A stretch of DNA of 64,000 bases, taken from contig NZ_VFMK01000001.1 in NCBI RefSeq assembly GCF_006715025.1, positions 2,790,001-2,854,000 on the forward strand, given 5' to 3'. The DNA is from Serratia fonticola (lineage in GTDB: Bacteria > Pseudomonadota > Gammaproteobacteria > Enterobacterales > Enterobacteriaceae). A program made the position numbers and the translations under genes. Under the pieces are notes generated by a model, which saw only the letters and a program-made list of their open reading frames with translations, had not been told where the DNA came from and ran no database searches. Positions 23,652 through 31,733 of this stretch are shown one piece after another (within the stretch, counting starts at the first letter, position 1; the number at the start of each line of letters is the position of its first letter).

Positions 23652-24851
23652 TTAGTGAGCGCTTCTTTCAGCCTTAGCCGTCATCACAATGAGTCCTGAA
23701 GAAATCAGCAGTAATAGCGCGCTAGCAATAAAGGTGTATTCATAGCCTTGGTGATCAAACAACAATCCTCCCGTGGTGGAGCCCAATGCAATAGAAAGCT
23801 GAATCATCGCAACCATTAATCCGCCACCGGCTTCTGCGTTCGTTGGGAAGGTGCGTGGCACCCAAGTCCACCAGCCCACCGGGGCGGCGGTTGCTATCAA
23901 TCCCCAGCAACCGAGCAGCGCTATTACGGCGGTTGTTGTATGACCAAAGACGATCAGGAGAAGGGCAATGGCTGCCATTAAGAGTGGGATAATGACTAAG
24001 GTCCGATAAAAGCCACGCTTGAGTACCAAGCTGATCAATGTAGTGCCGATAAAGCCAGCCACCCCAACCACCAGTAAAATCAACGTCACGGTAGAGACAT
24101 TGACGTGCGTAACGGTTTCCAGGAAAGGCCGCACATAGGTAAATAACGTAAACTGCCCCATAAAAAACAGGCCGATCCCTAACATGCCCAGGAGAACAAT
24201 GCGCCGTTTAAACAACATAAAAATAGCAAAGGGCTTACTGTCGGTGCGCGATTCAACAGGCAGTGAAGGCAGGCTGAACCACTGCCAGATAAATGCGATA
24301 GTCGCCATAGGCATCAAGCAGAAAAAGGTGGCGCGCCAACCGATTACTGCGCCTAAATAGGCGCCGAGTGGTGCCGCAACGACAGTGGCCAATGCATTAC
24401 CGCTATTAAAAATGGCTAATGCGCGAGGGACTTTATTGGAAGGAACCAGGCGCATCGCGGTGGCGGCGGACATGGACCAGAAACCACCGACAACCACGCC
24501 GATTAAGGCGCGGCCGATCATATAGATCACATAGTTCTGTGCCAGAGCGATGATGACACCAGAAACCCCCATAATTGCCGTGAGTCCAAGTAACAGCGTC
24601 TTGCGATTGATATTTCCTGCCAGTGCAGAGATAAACAGACTGGCAAATACCGCGAAAGCACCAGAAATAGCGATGCCTTGCCCGGCCATGCCTTCGGAGA
24701 CCTGAAGATCGCCTGCCAGCGGTGTAAGCAGGCTAACAGGCATAAACTCTGAGGCGATCAGGACAAAGACACATAATGTCATGGCAAAGACCCCACTCCA
24801 GTAGGCGGGGGGGGGAGCGTGCGTCTCGTGTAAATGGGTGTCAGTTATCAT
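23652..24851 (-). CDS. NepI-like MFS exporter
   Basis: This 399-residue protein has about twelve membrane segments and closely follows the NepI/DHA1 pattern: EFMPVSLLTPLAGDL in helix 1, LIGVVVGGFWSMSAATAMRLVP in helices 4-5 and the APLGAYLG motif. NepI exports purine ribonucleosides; relatives export sugars or drugs, so the substrate is open. It is the first gene of a four-gene operon divergent from a LysR regulator. Codons 13-15 are three prolines encoded by a run of nine identical bases (24807-24815), a possible slippage site. Confidence 0.82.
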   Translation of the reverse strand: MITDTHLHETHAPPPAYWSGVFAMTLCVFVLIASEFMPVSLLTPLAGDLQVSEGMAGQGIAISGAFAVFASLFISALAGNINRKTLLLGLTAIMGVSGVIIALAQNYVIYMIGRALIGVVVGGFWSMSAATAMRLVPSNKVPRALAIFNSGNALATVVAAPLGAYLGAVIGWRATFFCLMPMATIAFIWQWFSLPSLPVESRTDSKPFAIFMLFKRRIVLLGMLGIGLFFMGQFTLFTYVRPFLETVTHVNVSTVTLILLVVGVAGFIGTTLISLVLKRGFYRTLVIIPLLMAAIALLLIVFGHTTTAVIALLGCWGLIATAAPVGWWTWVPRTFPTNAEAGGGLMVAMIQLSIALGSTTGGLLFDHQGYEYTFIASALLLLISSGLIVMTAKAERSAH

Positions 24852-24915
24852 CGTTACCAGGCAAAGTTGAACAAATTATTAATGAGCATCTATCTTGACA
24901 GAAAGATGATAATTT

Positions 24916-24932
24916 GATTAGTAAGCATAATC
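24916..24932. promoter_or_regulatory. LysR-type operator palindrome
   Basis: GATTA at 24916-24920 and TAATC at 24928-24932 form a perfect inverted repeat with a seven-base spacer, containing the T-N11-A core of LysR sites. It lies between the divergent MFS operon and LysR gene, 28 bases before the LysR start. A TTGACA at 24895-24900 may be the -35 of the rightward promoter. Confidence 0.6.
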
Positions 24933-24960
24933 TTTATGTAGTTATGAGAAAAATTCAGTA

Positions 24961-25854
24961 ATGGCTAACAGTAAAATGAATGACTTGCACACCTTTCTTG
25001 CCGTGGCCCAAGAGCGAAGCTTTACCAAAGCCGCAGCGAGGCTGGGTGTGACACCCTCTGCACTCAGCCATACCATTAGAATGCTGGAGGAGCGTCTGGG
25101 GGTCCGATTGCTGGCGCGTACTACGCGTAACGTTTCCCCGACCGAGGCGGGAGAAAGATTGATGTACGCTATCGGCCCTCTGTTTGAGCAGATTTCGGCA
25201 GAGGTTGAGGCTCTGGGGGAGTTAAGGGATAAACCAAGAGGCACGATCCGGATTAGCTGCACTGACGATCAAATCGAGCTGCACCTACGGCCCATATTAC
25301 GCAGTTTTTTGCAAAACTATCCCGATATAACCTTGGAAATGTATGTGGATTATGGCTTTACCAATGTGGTTGAAGAACGCTTCGATGCAGGGATTCGTAT
25401 CGGTGACGACATCAGCAAAGATATGATAGCGGTTCGTATCGGCCCCGACTGGCGGCTGATTGCGGTGGGTTCACCGCACTATTTTAGCCAGCGCCTCAAA
25501 CCGACAACGCCCTATGACTTAACCGATCATTGCTGTATTAATATCCGCCACCGGGCAGCAGGCTCTATTTATGCGTGGGAGTTTAAGCACCAGGAACAGA
25601 CGTTTAGCATCAAAGTGAATGGGCAGTTAGTTTTTAACAGTATTATGCACGTACTGAATGCGGCTGTAGATGGTATTGGAATCGCTTATGTTCCGGAACA
25701 ACTCGCTGCGCCTTATCTGGCCGATGGTAGACTGCAAGCCGTACTAACGGAATACAGCCCATATTTTCAAGGTTTTCATTTGTATTACCCCAATCGCCGC
25801 CAGGCCTCGCCCGCTTTTATGGCTTTTGTTGACGCGGTGAGATATCAAGGATAG
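24961..25854 (+). CDS. LysR-family transcriptional regulator
   Basis: This 297-residue regulator has the LysR helix-turn-helix at residues 8-66 (FLAVAQERSFTKAAARLGVTPSALSHTIRMLEERLG) and a substrate-binding domain from about residue 95, starting GTIRISC, typical of the CrgA/DhaR-like subgroup. It is divergent from the MFS-cyclophilin-hydrolase operon, with a LysR-type palindrome in the 109-base gap, so it most likely controls that operon and itself. The effector is unknown. Start at 24961 is supported by the conserved N-terminus. Confidence 0.9.
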   Translation: MANSKMNDLHTFLAVAQERSFTKAAARLGVTPSALSHTIRMLEERLGVRLLARTTRNVSPTEAGERLMYAIGPLFEQISAEVEALGELRDKPRGTIRISCTDDQIELHLRPILRSFLQNYPDITLEMYVDYGFTNVVEERFDAGIRIGDDISKDMIAVRIGPDWRLIAVGSPHYFSQRLKPTTPYDLTDHCCINIRHRAAGSIYAWEFKHQEQTFSIKVNGQLVFNSIMHVLNAAVDGIGIAYVPEQLAAPYLADGRLQAVLTEYSPYFQGFHLYYPNRRQASPAFMAFVDAVRYQG

Positions 25855-26401
25855 CGAGTTCAGCGTTCTTCTGTAGCGATCCCGCGTAAACGCGCCACTC
25901 ACTTTTGGGAGCTCGGTCCGATTATGGGCCAGTGGCTATTTTACAGGATGATGAGTACGCATCGTTGATGGTGATGCTTTTCATACCGACGTTTATTTTG
26001 CCATCACAGGCGCGTTCTTTTTTCATGATATCGGCAATCGCACTGCTGGTGACATCAATAACTATGTCACCCAGGCTCAAATAACGTATAGCCACTTAGG
26101 ATTTGTATTTCTTGGCAAACTTTTTCGGGATAACAGTAAGGTATCTATAAAAGGTTACAGATTGCGTTATATGCGCATAGGGGCTTAGATTAATCGGCCC
26201 CTTTCAAGGCTACAAATAGAGTTAGATCTTCCGCGAGCCCCCCCCCCAATCGTAGTGCAGCTGCAACCCATTTGAGCACTACAAGCTAACCTGACTACCC
26301 ATACTGAAGTACAACACCCTTCCTTTCCGATCATTTATTGAACGACCTGTCGCTTGATTTTTATTGTTATCAAACTGTCAATGTCCGTTTAAATACTTGT
26401 G
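25855..26401. other. intergenic region with a possible gene remnant
   Basis: About 550 bases. On the minus strand a 57-codon frame runs from a GTG at 26095 to TAA at 25922-25924, with Cys residues near its middle and end; an in-frame stop lies directly upstream of the GTG, and upstream codons continue in a plausible coding style. I do not recognise it; it may be the tail of a broken secreted protein. A run of ten C lies at 26238-26247. The right end carries the promoter region of the dlgD operon. Confidence 0.3.
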
Positions 26402-26417
26402 CGTGACACATCTCACA
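26402..26417 (+). promoter_or_regulatory. CRP-like site upstream of the dlgD operon
   Basis: CGTGA-CACATC-TCACA matches the CRP consensus TGTGA-N6-TCACA with one mismatch. It lies about 110 bases before the dlgD start, which fits catabolite control of a sugar-acid operon. Confidence 0.6.
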
Positions 26418-26495
26418 AAATGACTTTTTTTGTGCAGGTAGTCATGAAACCGCAACGGAAGTAATGACAATCAAAACGGAATTAAAGATAGTGTG

Positions 26496-26514
26496 GATTC
26501 CGCAATATGGAATC
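26496..26514 (+). promoter_or_regulatory. IclR-type operator next to the dlgD start
   Basis: GATTCC at 26496-26501 and GGAATC at 26509-26514 form an inverted repeat around GCAATAT, resembling IclR-family boxes. It lies immediately before the AGGGGA ribosome site of dlgD, a position suited to repression by the YiaJ-like regulator encoded inside the operon. Confidence 0.55.
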
Positions 26515-26527
26515 AGGGGAATGAAAG

Positions 26528-27529
26528 ATGGCTTTAGTGACAACCACGCAGTTGCAGGCAGAGTACGAGCGCATTTTGTTGGCAAGGAATATGAAGCCTG
26601 AAATGGCGACAAAACTTGCTGCGGGTTTTGTCGAAATGGCAAATGAAGGAACCTATTCACACGGCATTAATCGCTTCCCAGTATTCGTTGAACAAGTTGA
26701 TAAGGGACAAATACAGCTAAACAACACGCCTGAATGTGTAAATAGCATGGGGGCCCTTGAACAATGGGACTGCCATTTTGGTCCAGGCGTGTTGAACGGT
26801 TTGATTTGTTCAGAGCGGGCAATGGAACTGGCTCGTAAATATGGCATCGGCATGGTTGGCATGCGTAATTCGAATCACTGGATGCGTGGCGGAGCTTATG
26901 TTTTAAAAATGGCCCGAGAAGGATTTGCCGGTATTGCTTCAACAAACTCAATTGCTGTGATGCCTGCCTGGGGAGGCAAAGACCACCGAGTGGGATCAAA
27001 TCCTCTTATTATGGCCATTGCGGGGGACCCACCCGTTTTAGTTGACTGTTCAATGAGCCAGTACTCTTACGGCCAGTTGCAAAATTATGTTCTTGCAGAT
27101 AAGCAGTTACCCGTAGTGGGTGGTTTTGATGACAACGGTGAGCTGACTACCGATCCTCACATATTATGGAAGAATAAACGGCTGCTGCCTATGGGATTCT
27201 GGAAGGGGTCTTCAATGGCAATAGTATTGGATATGATGCTGACAGCGATTACCGGTGGCAATTCTGTCCCGGCGTTGACCGAAGATATGGGTGGGGAATT
27301 TGGGGTGTCTCAATTCCTGATTGCCATCGACCTCTCTAAAACGATGGAGAAAGATCAACTTGCCAGCGAAATGAAGCGTATTCGTGATTATGTTCTGTCA
27401 TCTGAACCTGCAGAAACAGGCTCAGTAATGATTGCTGGTTCGGAAATTCAGCATTTCATTAATAAACACAAAGAAGCGGGTGGTATCGAAATTCACGATG
27501 AAATTTGGAAACAAATCCAATCATTGTAG
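26528..27529 (+). CDS. dlgD: 2,3-diketo-L-gulonate reductase
   Basis: This 333-residue oxidoreductase belongs to the malate/L-lactate dehydrogenase family with the nonclassical NAD(P)-binding fold. It closely follows YiaK/DlgD: EGTYSHGINRFP near residue 38, MVGMRNSNHWMRGG with the conserved His, and VDCSMSQYSYGQL. DlgD reduces 2,3-diketo-L-gulonate, an ascorbate breakdown product, to 3-keto-L-gulonate in the cytoplasm. It is the first gene of a yia/sgb operon, has AGGGGA seven bases before the ATG, and sits behind CRP-like and IclR-like sites. Confidence 0.92.
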   Translation: MALVTTTQLQAEYERILLARNMKPEMATKLAAGFVEMANEGTYSHGINRFPVFVEQVDKGQIQLNNTPECVNSMGALEQWDCHFGPGVLNGLICSERAMELARKYGIGMVGMRNSNHWMRGGAYVLKMAREGFAGIASTNSIAVMPAWGGKDHRVGSNPLIMAIAGDPPVLVDCSMSQYSYGQLQNYVLADKQLPVVGGFDDNGELTTDPHILWKNKRLLPMGFWKGSSMAIVLDMMLTAITGGNSVPALTEDMGGEFGVSQFLIAIDLSKTMEKDQLASEMKRIRDYVLSSEPAETGSVMIAGSEIQHFINKHKEAGGIEIHDEIWKQIQSL

Positions 27530-27553
27530 TCAATATCGAACCAGGAGGACGCT

Positions 27554-28042
27554 ATGCAAAAAATATTAAAGTGGATATGGCGTTTCATTGATATTTTTAT
27601 GGCTGCAATTTTAGCTTGTATGATCGTACTCGTGTTTACCAATGTAGCCTTGCGTTATGGATTTTCTTCAGGTTTACGTCCGTCAGTTGAATTATCGCGT
27701 TTAGGACTGGTATGGATTGTCATGCTCGGCGCGGCAGTCGTTTTACGCAGAGGTGAGCATTTGGCGGTGGCCGAGTTTACAGAAAAGCTAATGCCTAAAT
27801 GTGTGCCTGTCCTTAGGCGTCTTAGTTATGTAGTAATTTTAGTCTCTGTCAGTATGTTAGTTATCGGTTCATACCAGCAGATGATGTCAACGTGGCAGGA
27901 TATCTCTCAGTTGACCGGATTACCAACAGCGCTATTCGCTTTAGCTGGGGTAGTGTCTGGATTGCTAATGGTCCTTATTGCACTCGTCAGAATTGTTAAC
28001 CCGGATTGGTTACTGGATTTTGACTCTTCGGAGGCTAAATAA
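27554..28042 (+). CDS. yiaM: TRAP transporter small membrane subunit YiaM
   Basis: This 162-residue inner-membrane protein has four hydrophobic segments and the DctQ-type pattern (NVALRYGFSSGLRPSVELSRLGLVWIVMLGAAV with conserved acidic and Arg residues). Together with YiaN and YiaO it forms a sodium-driven TRAP transporter that takes up 2,3-diketo-L-gulonate. GGAGG precedes the ATG. It lies 24 bases after dlgD and its stop overlaps the yiaN start by one base. Confidence 0.92.
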   Translation: MQKILKWIWRFIDIFMAAILACMIVLVFTNVALRYGFSSGLRPSVELSRLGLVWIVMLGAAVVLRRGEHLAVAEFTEKLMPKCVPVLRRLSYVVILVSVSMLVIGSYQQMMSTWQDISQLTGLPTALFALAGVVSGLLMVLIALVRIVNPDWLLDFDSSEAK

Positions 28043-29322
28043 TGACTTTAGTGATATTTTTATCGGTACTTATCATATCGATTCTACTCGGTCTGCCAGT
28101 TGCGTTTGCGCTGTTATTGTCCTCCCTCGCCTTGATGTACCATATGGACATGTTTAGTGCCGATATTCTGGCGCAGGGGCTGCTTAACGGAGTCGACAGT
28201 TTCACATTATTAGCTATTCCATTTTTCCTGGTGGCCGGTGAGGTCATGTCAAGCGGTGGTCTGTCTACACGGATTGTTCGCTTAGCAACGACTTATGTTG
28301 GGCACAGAAAAGGTGGTCTGGGCTATGTCGCAATATTAACCTCTGTACTGCTGGCTGGCTTATCAGGATCTGCCGTTGCGGATGCTGCAGCTTTGGTGAG
28401 CATTCTTTACCCGATGATGAAAGCGGGTAAATATCCTGAAGGTTCTTCCATGGGATTGCTTGCCTCCGGCGGTATCATCGCACCGGTTATACCTCCATCA
28501 ATACCATTGATATTGGTTGGTGTTGCTGGTGGCATCTCCATTAAAAACCTATTCTTAGGAGGAATTATTCCAGGTTTTCTGATGGGGTTAACCCTGATGC
28601 TGGTCTGGGGATATATTGCTAAAAAGGAGAAGTTAGAAGTTGTAGAGCGTGCTACTAAAGAAGAAAAAAGGGCAGCACTGAAAGACGGTATTTGGGCTTT
28701 GTTCCTGCCAATCATTATTATCGTTGGCATTCGCTTTGGTATCTTTACCCCAACTGAGGCTGCGGTAGTGGCTGCCGTGTATGCAACATTTGTCTCAAAA
28801 GTTATTTATCGTGAGTTAACGCTTAAAAAGTTTTACTACATCTTGTTAGCCGCTGGCCGATCTACTGCGATGGTAATGTTCCTGGTAGGTTGTGCGATGG
28901 TTGCAGCATGGTTGATCACAGTTGCGCAATTGCCACAACAGCTAGCCGAAATGCTGGGGCCTTTGGTTGATAGCCCACGGTTATTAATGGCTGTCATTAT
29001 GCTGCTAGTATTGTGTGTTGGCATGGTAATGGATCTTAGCCCAACAATTTTAATTCTAGTCCCATTGTTAATGCCAATCGTAAAACTGGCAGGTATCGAC
29101 CCAACTTACTTTGGCTTGATGTTCGTTATTAACTGCTCAATAGGTCTGCTCACACCACCCGTTGGCACCGTATTAAACGTAGTTTGCGGTGTTGCCAAGG
29201 TTCAAATGTCGACCGCGGTAAAAGGGGTTATTCCATTTATTGCTGCATATCTAATGCTTTTGTCACTGTTTGTACTGTTCCCGGAAATCATTACGGTACC
29301 AATGAAGCTAGCTATTGGTTAA
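28042..29322 (+). CDS. yiaN: TRAP transporter large permease YiaN
   Basis: This 426-residue protein is the DctM-type channel subunit of the TRAP transporter, with about twelve to thirteen hydrophobic segments and the conserved stretches AIPFFLVAGEVMSSGGLSTR and ITPPVG-like LTPPVGTVLNVVCG near residue 370. It moves the substrate delivered by YiaO across the inner membrane using the sodium gradient. Its ATG shares a base with the yiaM stop, so the two membrane subunits are co-translated. Length is as in E. coli (425). Confidence 0.93.
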   Translation: MTLVIFLSVLIISILLGLPVAFALLLSSLALMYHMDMFSADILAQGLLNGVDSFTLLAIPFFLVAGEVMSSGGLSTRIVRLATTYVGHRKGGLGYVAILTSVLLAGLSGSAVADAAALVSILYPMMKAGKYPEGSSMGLLASGGIIAPVIPPSIPLILVGVAGGISIKNLFLGGIIPGFLMGLTLMLVWGYIAKKEKLEVVERATKEEKRAALKDGIWALFLPIIIIVGIRFGIFTPTEAAVVAAVYATFVSKVIYRELTLKKFYYILLAAGRSTAMVMFLVGCAMVAAWLITVAQLPQQLAEMLGPLVDSPRLLMAVIMLLVLCVGMVMDLSPTILILVPLLMPIVKLAGIDPTYFGLMFVINCSIGLLTPPVGTVLNVVCGVAKVQMSTAVKGVIPFIAAYLMLLSLFVLFPEIITVPMKLAIG

Positions 29323-29340
29323 TTACACTAAGGAGAGCGT

Positions 29341-30315
29341 ATGAAAAAGCTATATAAAGTTGCTGTAATTGTATCAACTCTGGCATTTTGCACATCTGCT
29401 TTTGCTCAAACCACATTGAAATTAGCGCATGCTGCACCTGAGTCAGATATCCAACAAAACATGTCACTGTTCTTCAAAAAAGAAGTAGAACTACGTAGTA
29501 ATGGTAATATTAAAGTTAACATCTTTCCCCAGGGGCAGTTAGGTAATGACAAACAAATGATTGACGGAACGCGTTCTGGCATTATTGACATCTCTATGGT
29601 AGGGCTGAATAACTACTCTGGTGTCATTCCAGAAGCCGCTGCCTTTGAGTTGCCTTTTATGTTCCCAACGCGTGCTGAAGCTTATAAAGCCCTGGATGGC
29701 GCACCAGGTGATGAAATCTTCATAAAAATGGCCAAGCTTAATCTGAAAGGATTAGGGTATCCAGAAAACGGTTATCGCAATATAACTAACAATCGTGGCC
29801 CCATTAAGGAACCAGCAGATCTTAAAGGCTTGAGAATGCGCGTAAATGATTCTAAAGCCCTTAATGATATGTTTAATGAGCTTAAGGCTAATCCGCAGCA
29901 GCTTCCGGTGGCGGAATTGTATAGTGCACTGGAAACCGGGGTTGTAGATGCTCAGGATCATCCGCTAGGCGTAACCCTTTCCTTCAAATTCTATGAGGTG
30001 CAAAAGTATTTAAGCCTGACACAACATGCATACTCTCCTTTAGTTGTCACTATGAATGTTAAGAAATTTAATAAACTGACCCCTGAAGAGCAAAAAATAG
30101 TTGCTGAGGTTGCTAAAGAAGCTGTAGATCTGCAGCGGAAAATGAGTGTTGAAAAAGAAAGTTCAATGATCGCTGAGCTTGAATCACATGGAATGAAGGT
30201 AAATAAAGACGTTGATGCCACAGCGTTCCAGACGGCTGCAAAACCAGCGTGGAACTCTTACATCTCCGCAAATGGTGATGCAATGATCAAAGCTATTCAG
30301 GCTGAAGTTGAATAG
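29341..30315 (+). CDS. yiaO: TRAP transporter periplasmic binding protein YiaO
   Basis: This 324-residue protein has a Sec signal (residues 1-22, cleaving at SAFA-Q) and the DctP solute-binding fold: LKLAHAAPESD after the signal, GDKQMIDGTRSGIIDISMVG, and LKGLRMRV..SKALNDMFNELKANP with the Arg that binds the carboxylate of the ligand. It captures 2,3-diketo-L-gulonate in the periplasm for YiaMN. AGGAGAG precedes the ATG. A strong 11-bp hairpin follows the gene. Confidence 0.92.
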   Translation: MKKLYKVAVIVSTLAFCTSAFAQTTLKLAHAAPESDIQQNMSLFFKKEVELRSNGNIKVNIFPQGQLGNDKQMIDGTRSGIIDISMVGLNNYSGVIPEAAAFELPFMFPTRAEAYKALDGAPGDEIFIKMAKLNLKGLGYPENGYRNITNNRGPIKEPADLKGLRMRVNDSKALNDMFNELKANPQQLPVAELYSALETGVVDAQDHPLGVTLSFKFYEVQKYLSLTQHAYSPLVVTMNVKKFNKLTPEEQKIVAEVAKEAVDLQRKMSVEKESSMIAELESHGMKVNKDVDATAFQTAAKPAWNSYISANGDAMIKAIQAEVE

Positions 30316-30331
30316 GTATCAACAGCACTCG

Positions 30332-30371
30332 ATAAATAGTCTTTCTAGTAGCGCATAGTTAGACTATTTAT
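30332..30371 (+). promoter_or_regulatory. 11-bp hairpin between yiaO and sgbE
   Basis: ATAAATAGTCT at 30332-30342 pairs with AGACTATTTAT at 30361-30371 across an 18-base loop. No T-run follows. Such hairpins after a binding-protein gene often protect that part of the mRNA and raise its level relative to the genes downstream. Confidence 0.5.
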
Positions 30372-30403
30372 TACATAGAATTCAGTTTAAAGGATGGTGT
30401 GAA

Positions 30404-31096
30404 ATGTTCAACGATCTCAAAGAACGCGTATTAATGGCAAACTTGCAGCTGCCTAAATATGGACTAGTAACGTTTACCTGGGGAAATGTTTCCGAAATTG
30501 ATAGACAGCAGGGGGCTATTGCTATAAAACCGTCGGGTGTTGAATATGATGCCATGCATATTAATGATATCGTTATCGTGGATTTAGACGGTAATCGAAT
30601 TGAAGGAAATCTCAACCCCTCCAGTGATACAGCTACACATCTGGAGTTGTACAAGGCATTTAAAAACATTGGGGGTATCGTGCATACGCATTCTCGGCAT
30701 GCAACCGTATGGGCACAGGCTGGTTTGAATATTCCTGCACTAGGTACAACACATGCTGATTATTTCTATGGCGATATTCCCTGTACCAGACAGTTGTCAA
30801 ATGAAGAAATCGAACATGAGTATGAAAAAAATACCGGATTGGTTATTATAGAGACCTTTAAAAAAGACAACATCGATCCTCTCGCAATGCCTGGCGCTGT
30901 TATTGCGGGTCATGCCCCCTTCTCCTGGGGCAAAGATGCTTTTGACGCTGTGCATAATGCAGTTGTGTTGGAAGAGGTTGCCGCAATGGCTATCTCTACC
31001 AGGGTTCTAAACGCAGATATTATGATTAATCCTGCTTTGTTGGATAAACATTACAATCGTAAGCATGGTAAAAACTCATACTATGGTCAAAAATAA
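30404..31096 (+). CDS. sgbE: L-ribulose-5-phosphate 4-epimerase
   Basis: This 230-residue enzyme is of the AraD/UlaF/SgbE class II aldolase-epimerase family. It has the zinc-binding histidines in VHTHSRHATVWAQAG (about residues 94-108) and AGHAPFSWG (about 169), plus the catalytic-site GTTHADYF. It converts L-ribulose-5-phosphate to D-xylulose-5-phosphate, the exit to the pentose phosphate pathway. In E. coli sgbE is the last gene of the operon; here it comes before yiaL and lyxK. The name follows operon context, since AraD paralogues are similar. Confidence 0.88.
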   Translation: MFNDLKERVLMANLQLPKYGLVTFTWGNVSEIDRQQGAIAIKPSGVEYDAMHINDIVIVDLDGNRIEGNLNPSSDTATHLELYKAFKNIGGIVHTHSRHATVWAQAGLNIPALGTTHADYFYGDIPCTRQLSNEEIEHEYEKNTGLVIIETFKKDNIDPLAMPGAVIAGHAPFSWGKDAFDAVHNAVVLEEVAAMAISTRVLNADIMINPALLDKHYNRKHGKNSYYGQK

Positions 31097-31141
31097 AAGT
31101 GGCAGAAAACTATGAGGCTTACTACTAGTGCGGCTATTAAA

Positions 31142-31180
31142 TAATGAGCATTTAATAACGGGTGGTTTCCTTGCTCATTA
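31142..31180 (+). promoter_or_regulatory. 9-bp hairpin between sgbE and yiaL
   Basis: TAATGAGCA at 31142-31150 pairs with TGCTCATTA at 31172-31180. No T-run follows. It divides the operon in the 148-base gap and may be an mRNA processing or stability element. Confidence 0.45.
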
Positions 31181-31244
31181 ATTATCCTGAAATGGATTGA
31201 ATTGTTCTATTGACACGTCACATGATTGCTAAAGGAATAGTTAT

Positions 31245-31733
31245 ATGTTAATTGGCAATATTAAGAATGATAAAATATCTGAAATTTATCCTTATGTCGT
31301 GAAAGACGTATTGTCTCGTTTAAATACGATTGATTTAAATGCTTTGCCACCGGGTAGGTATCAACTGGATGGTTATGATTCAGAGAAATTATGGTTTGTT
31401 ATTTTGGAGTATCATACCAGCCCGCTGTCTGATTTTAACCCAGAGGTTCATCGGTATCACTCTGACCTGCAAATTTTGTTGTCAGGAACCGAGCGAATGG
31501 CATGGTCAATAGATACAGGAAACCATGCCCACGTAGAGGATTATAACGACAAAAGAGACATTCTTTTTTATCAATCTGAACATATTGATTTGAATTTTAT
31601 AAATGCAACGCCAGGGAATTTTTATTTATTTACGCCAAATGTAATTCACATTACTAACATAAAAATTAAAGCACCAGAATTTGTGAGAAAATTAGTTGTT
31701 AAAATACATAATGATTTATTAGTGGGGGCATGA
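31245..31733 (+). CDS. yiaL: YhcH/YjgK/YiaL-family protein
   Basis: This 162-residue protein is of the DUF386 cupin-like family that includes YiaL, YhcH and the biofilm protein TabA. It shows the family stretch PEVHRYHSDLQILLSG with metal-binding His and Glu/Asp residues and a C-terminal PNVIHITNI...RKLVVKI. Family members are thought to act on sugar anomers or sugar acids. E. coli yiaL follows yiaK directly; here it sits between sgbE and lyxK. Its TGA overlaps the lyxK ATG. The stretch is AT-rich. Confidence 0.82.
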   Translation: MLIGNIKNDKISEIYPYVVKDVLSRLNTIDLNALPPGRYQLDGYDSEKLWFVILEYHTSPLSDFNPEVHRYHSDLQILLSGTERMAWSIDTGNHAHVEDYNDKRDILFYQSEHIDLNFINATPGNFYLFTPNVIHITNIKIKAPEFVRKLVVKIHNDLLVGA

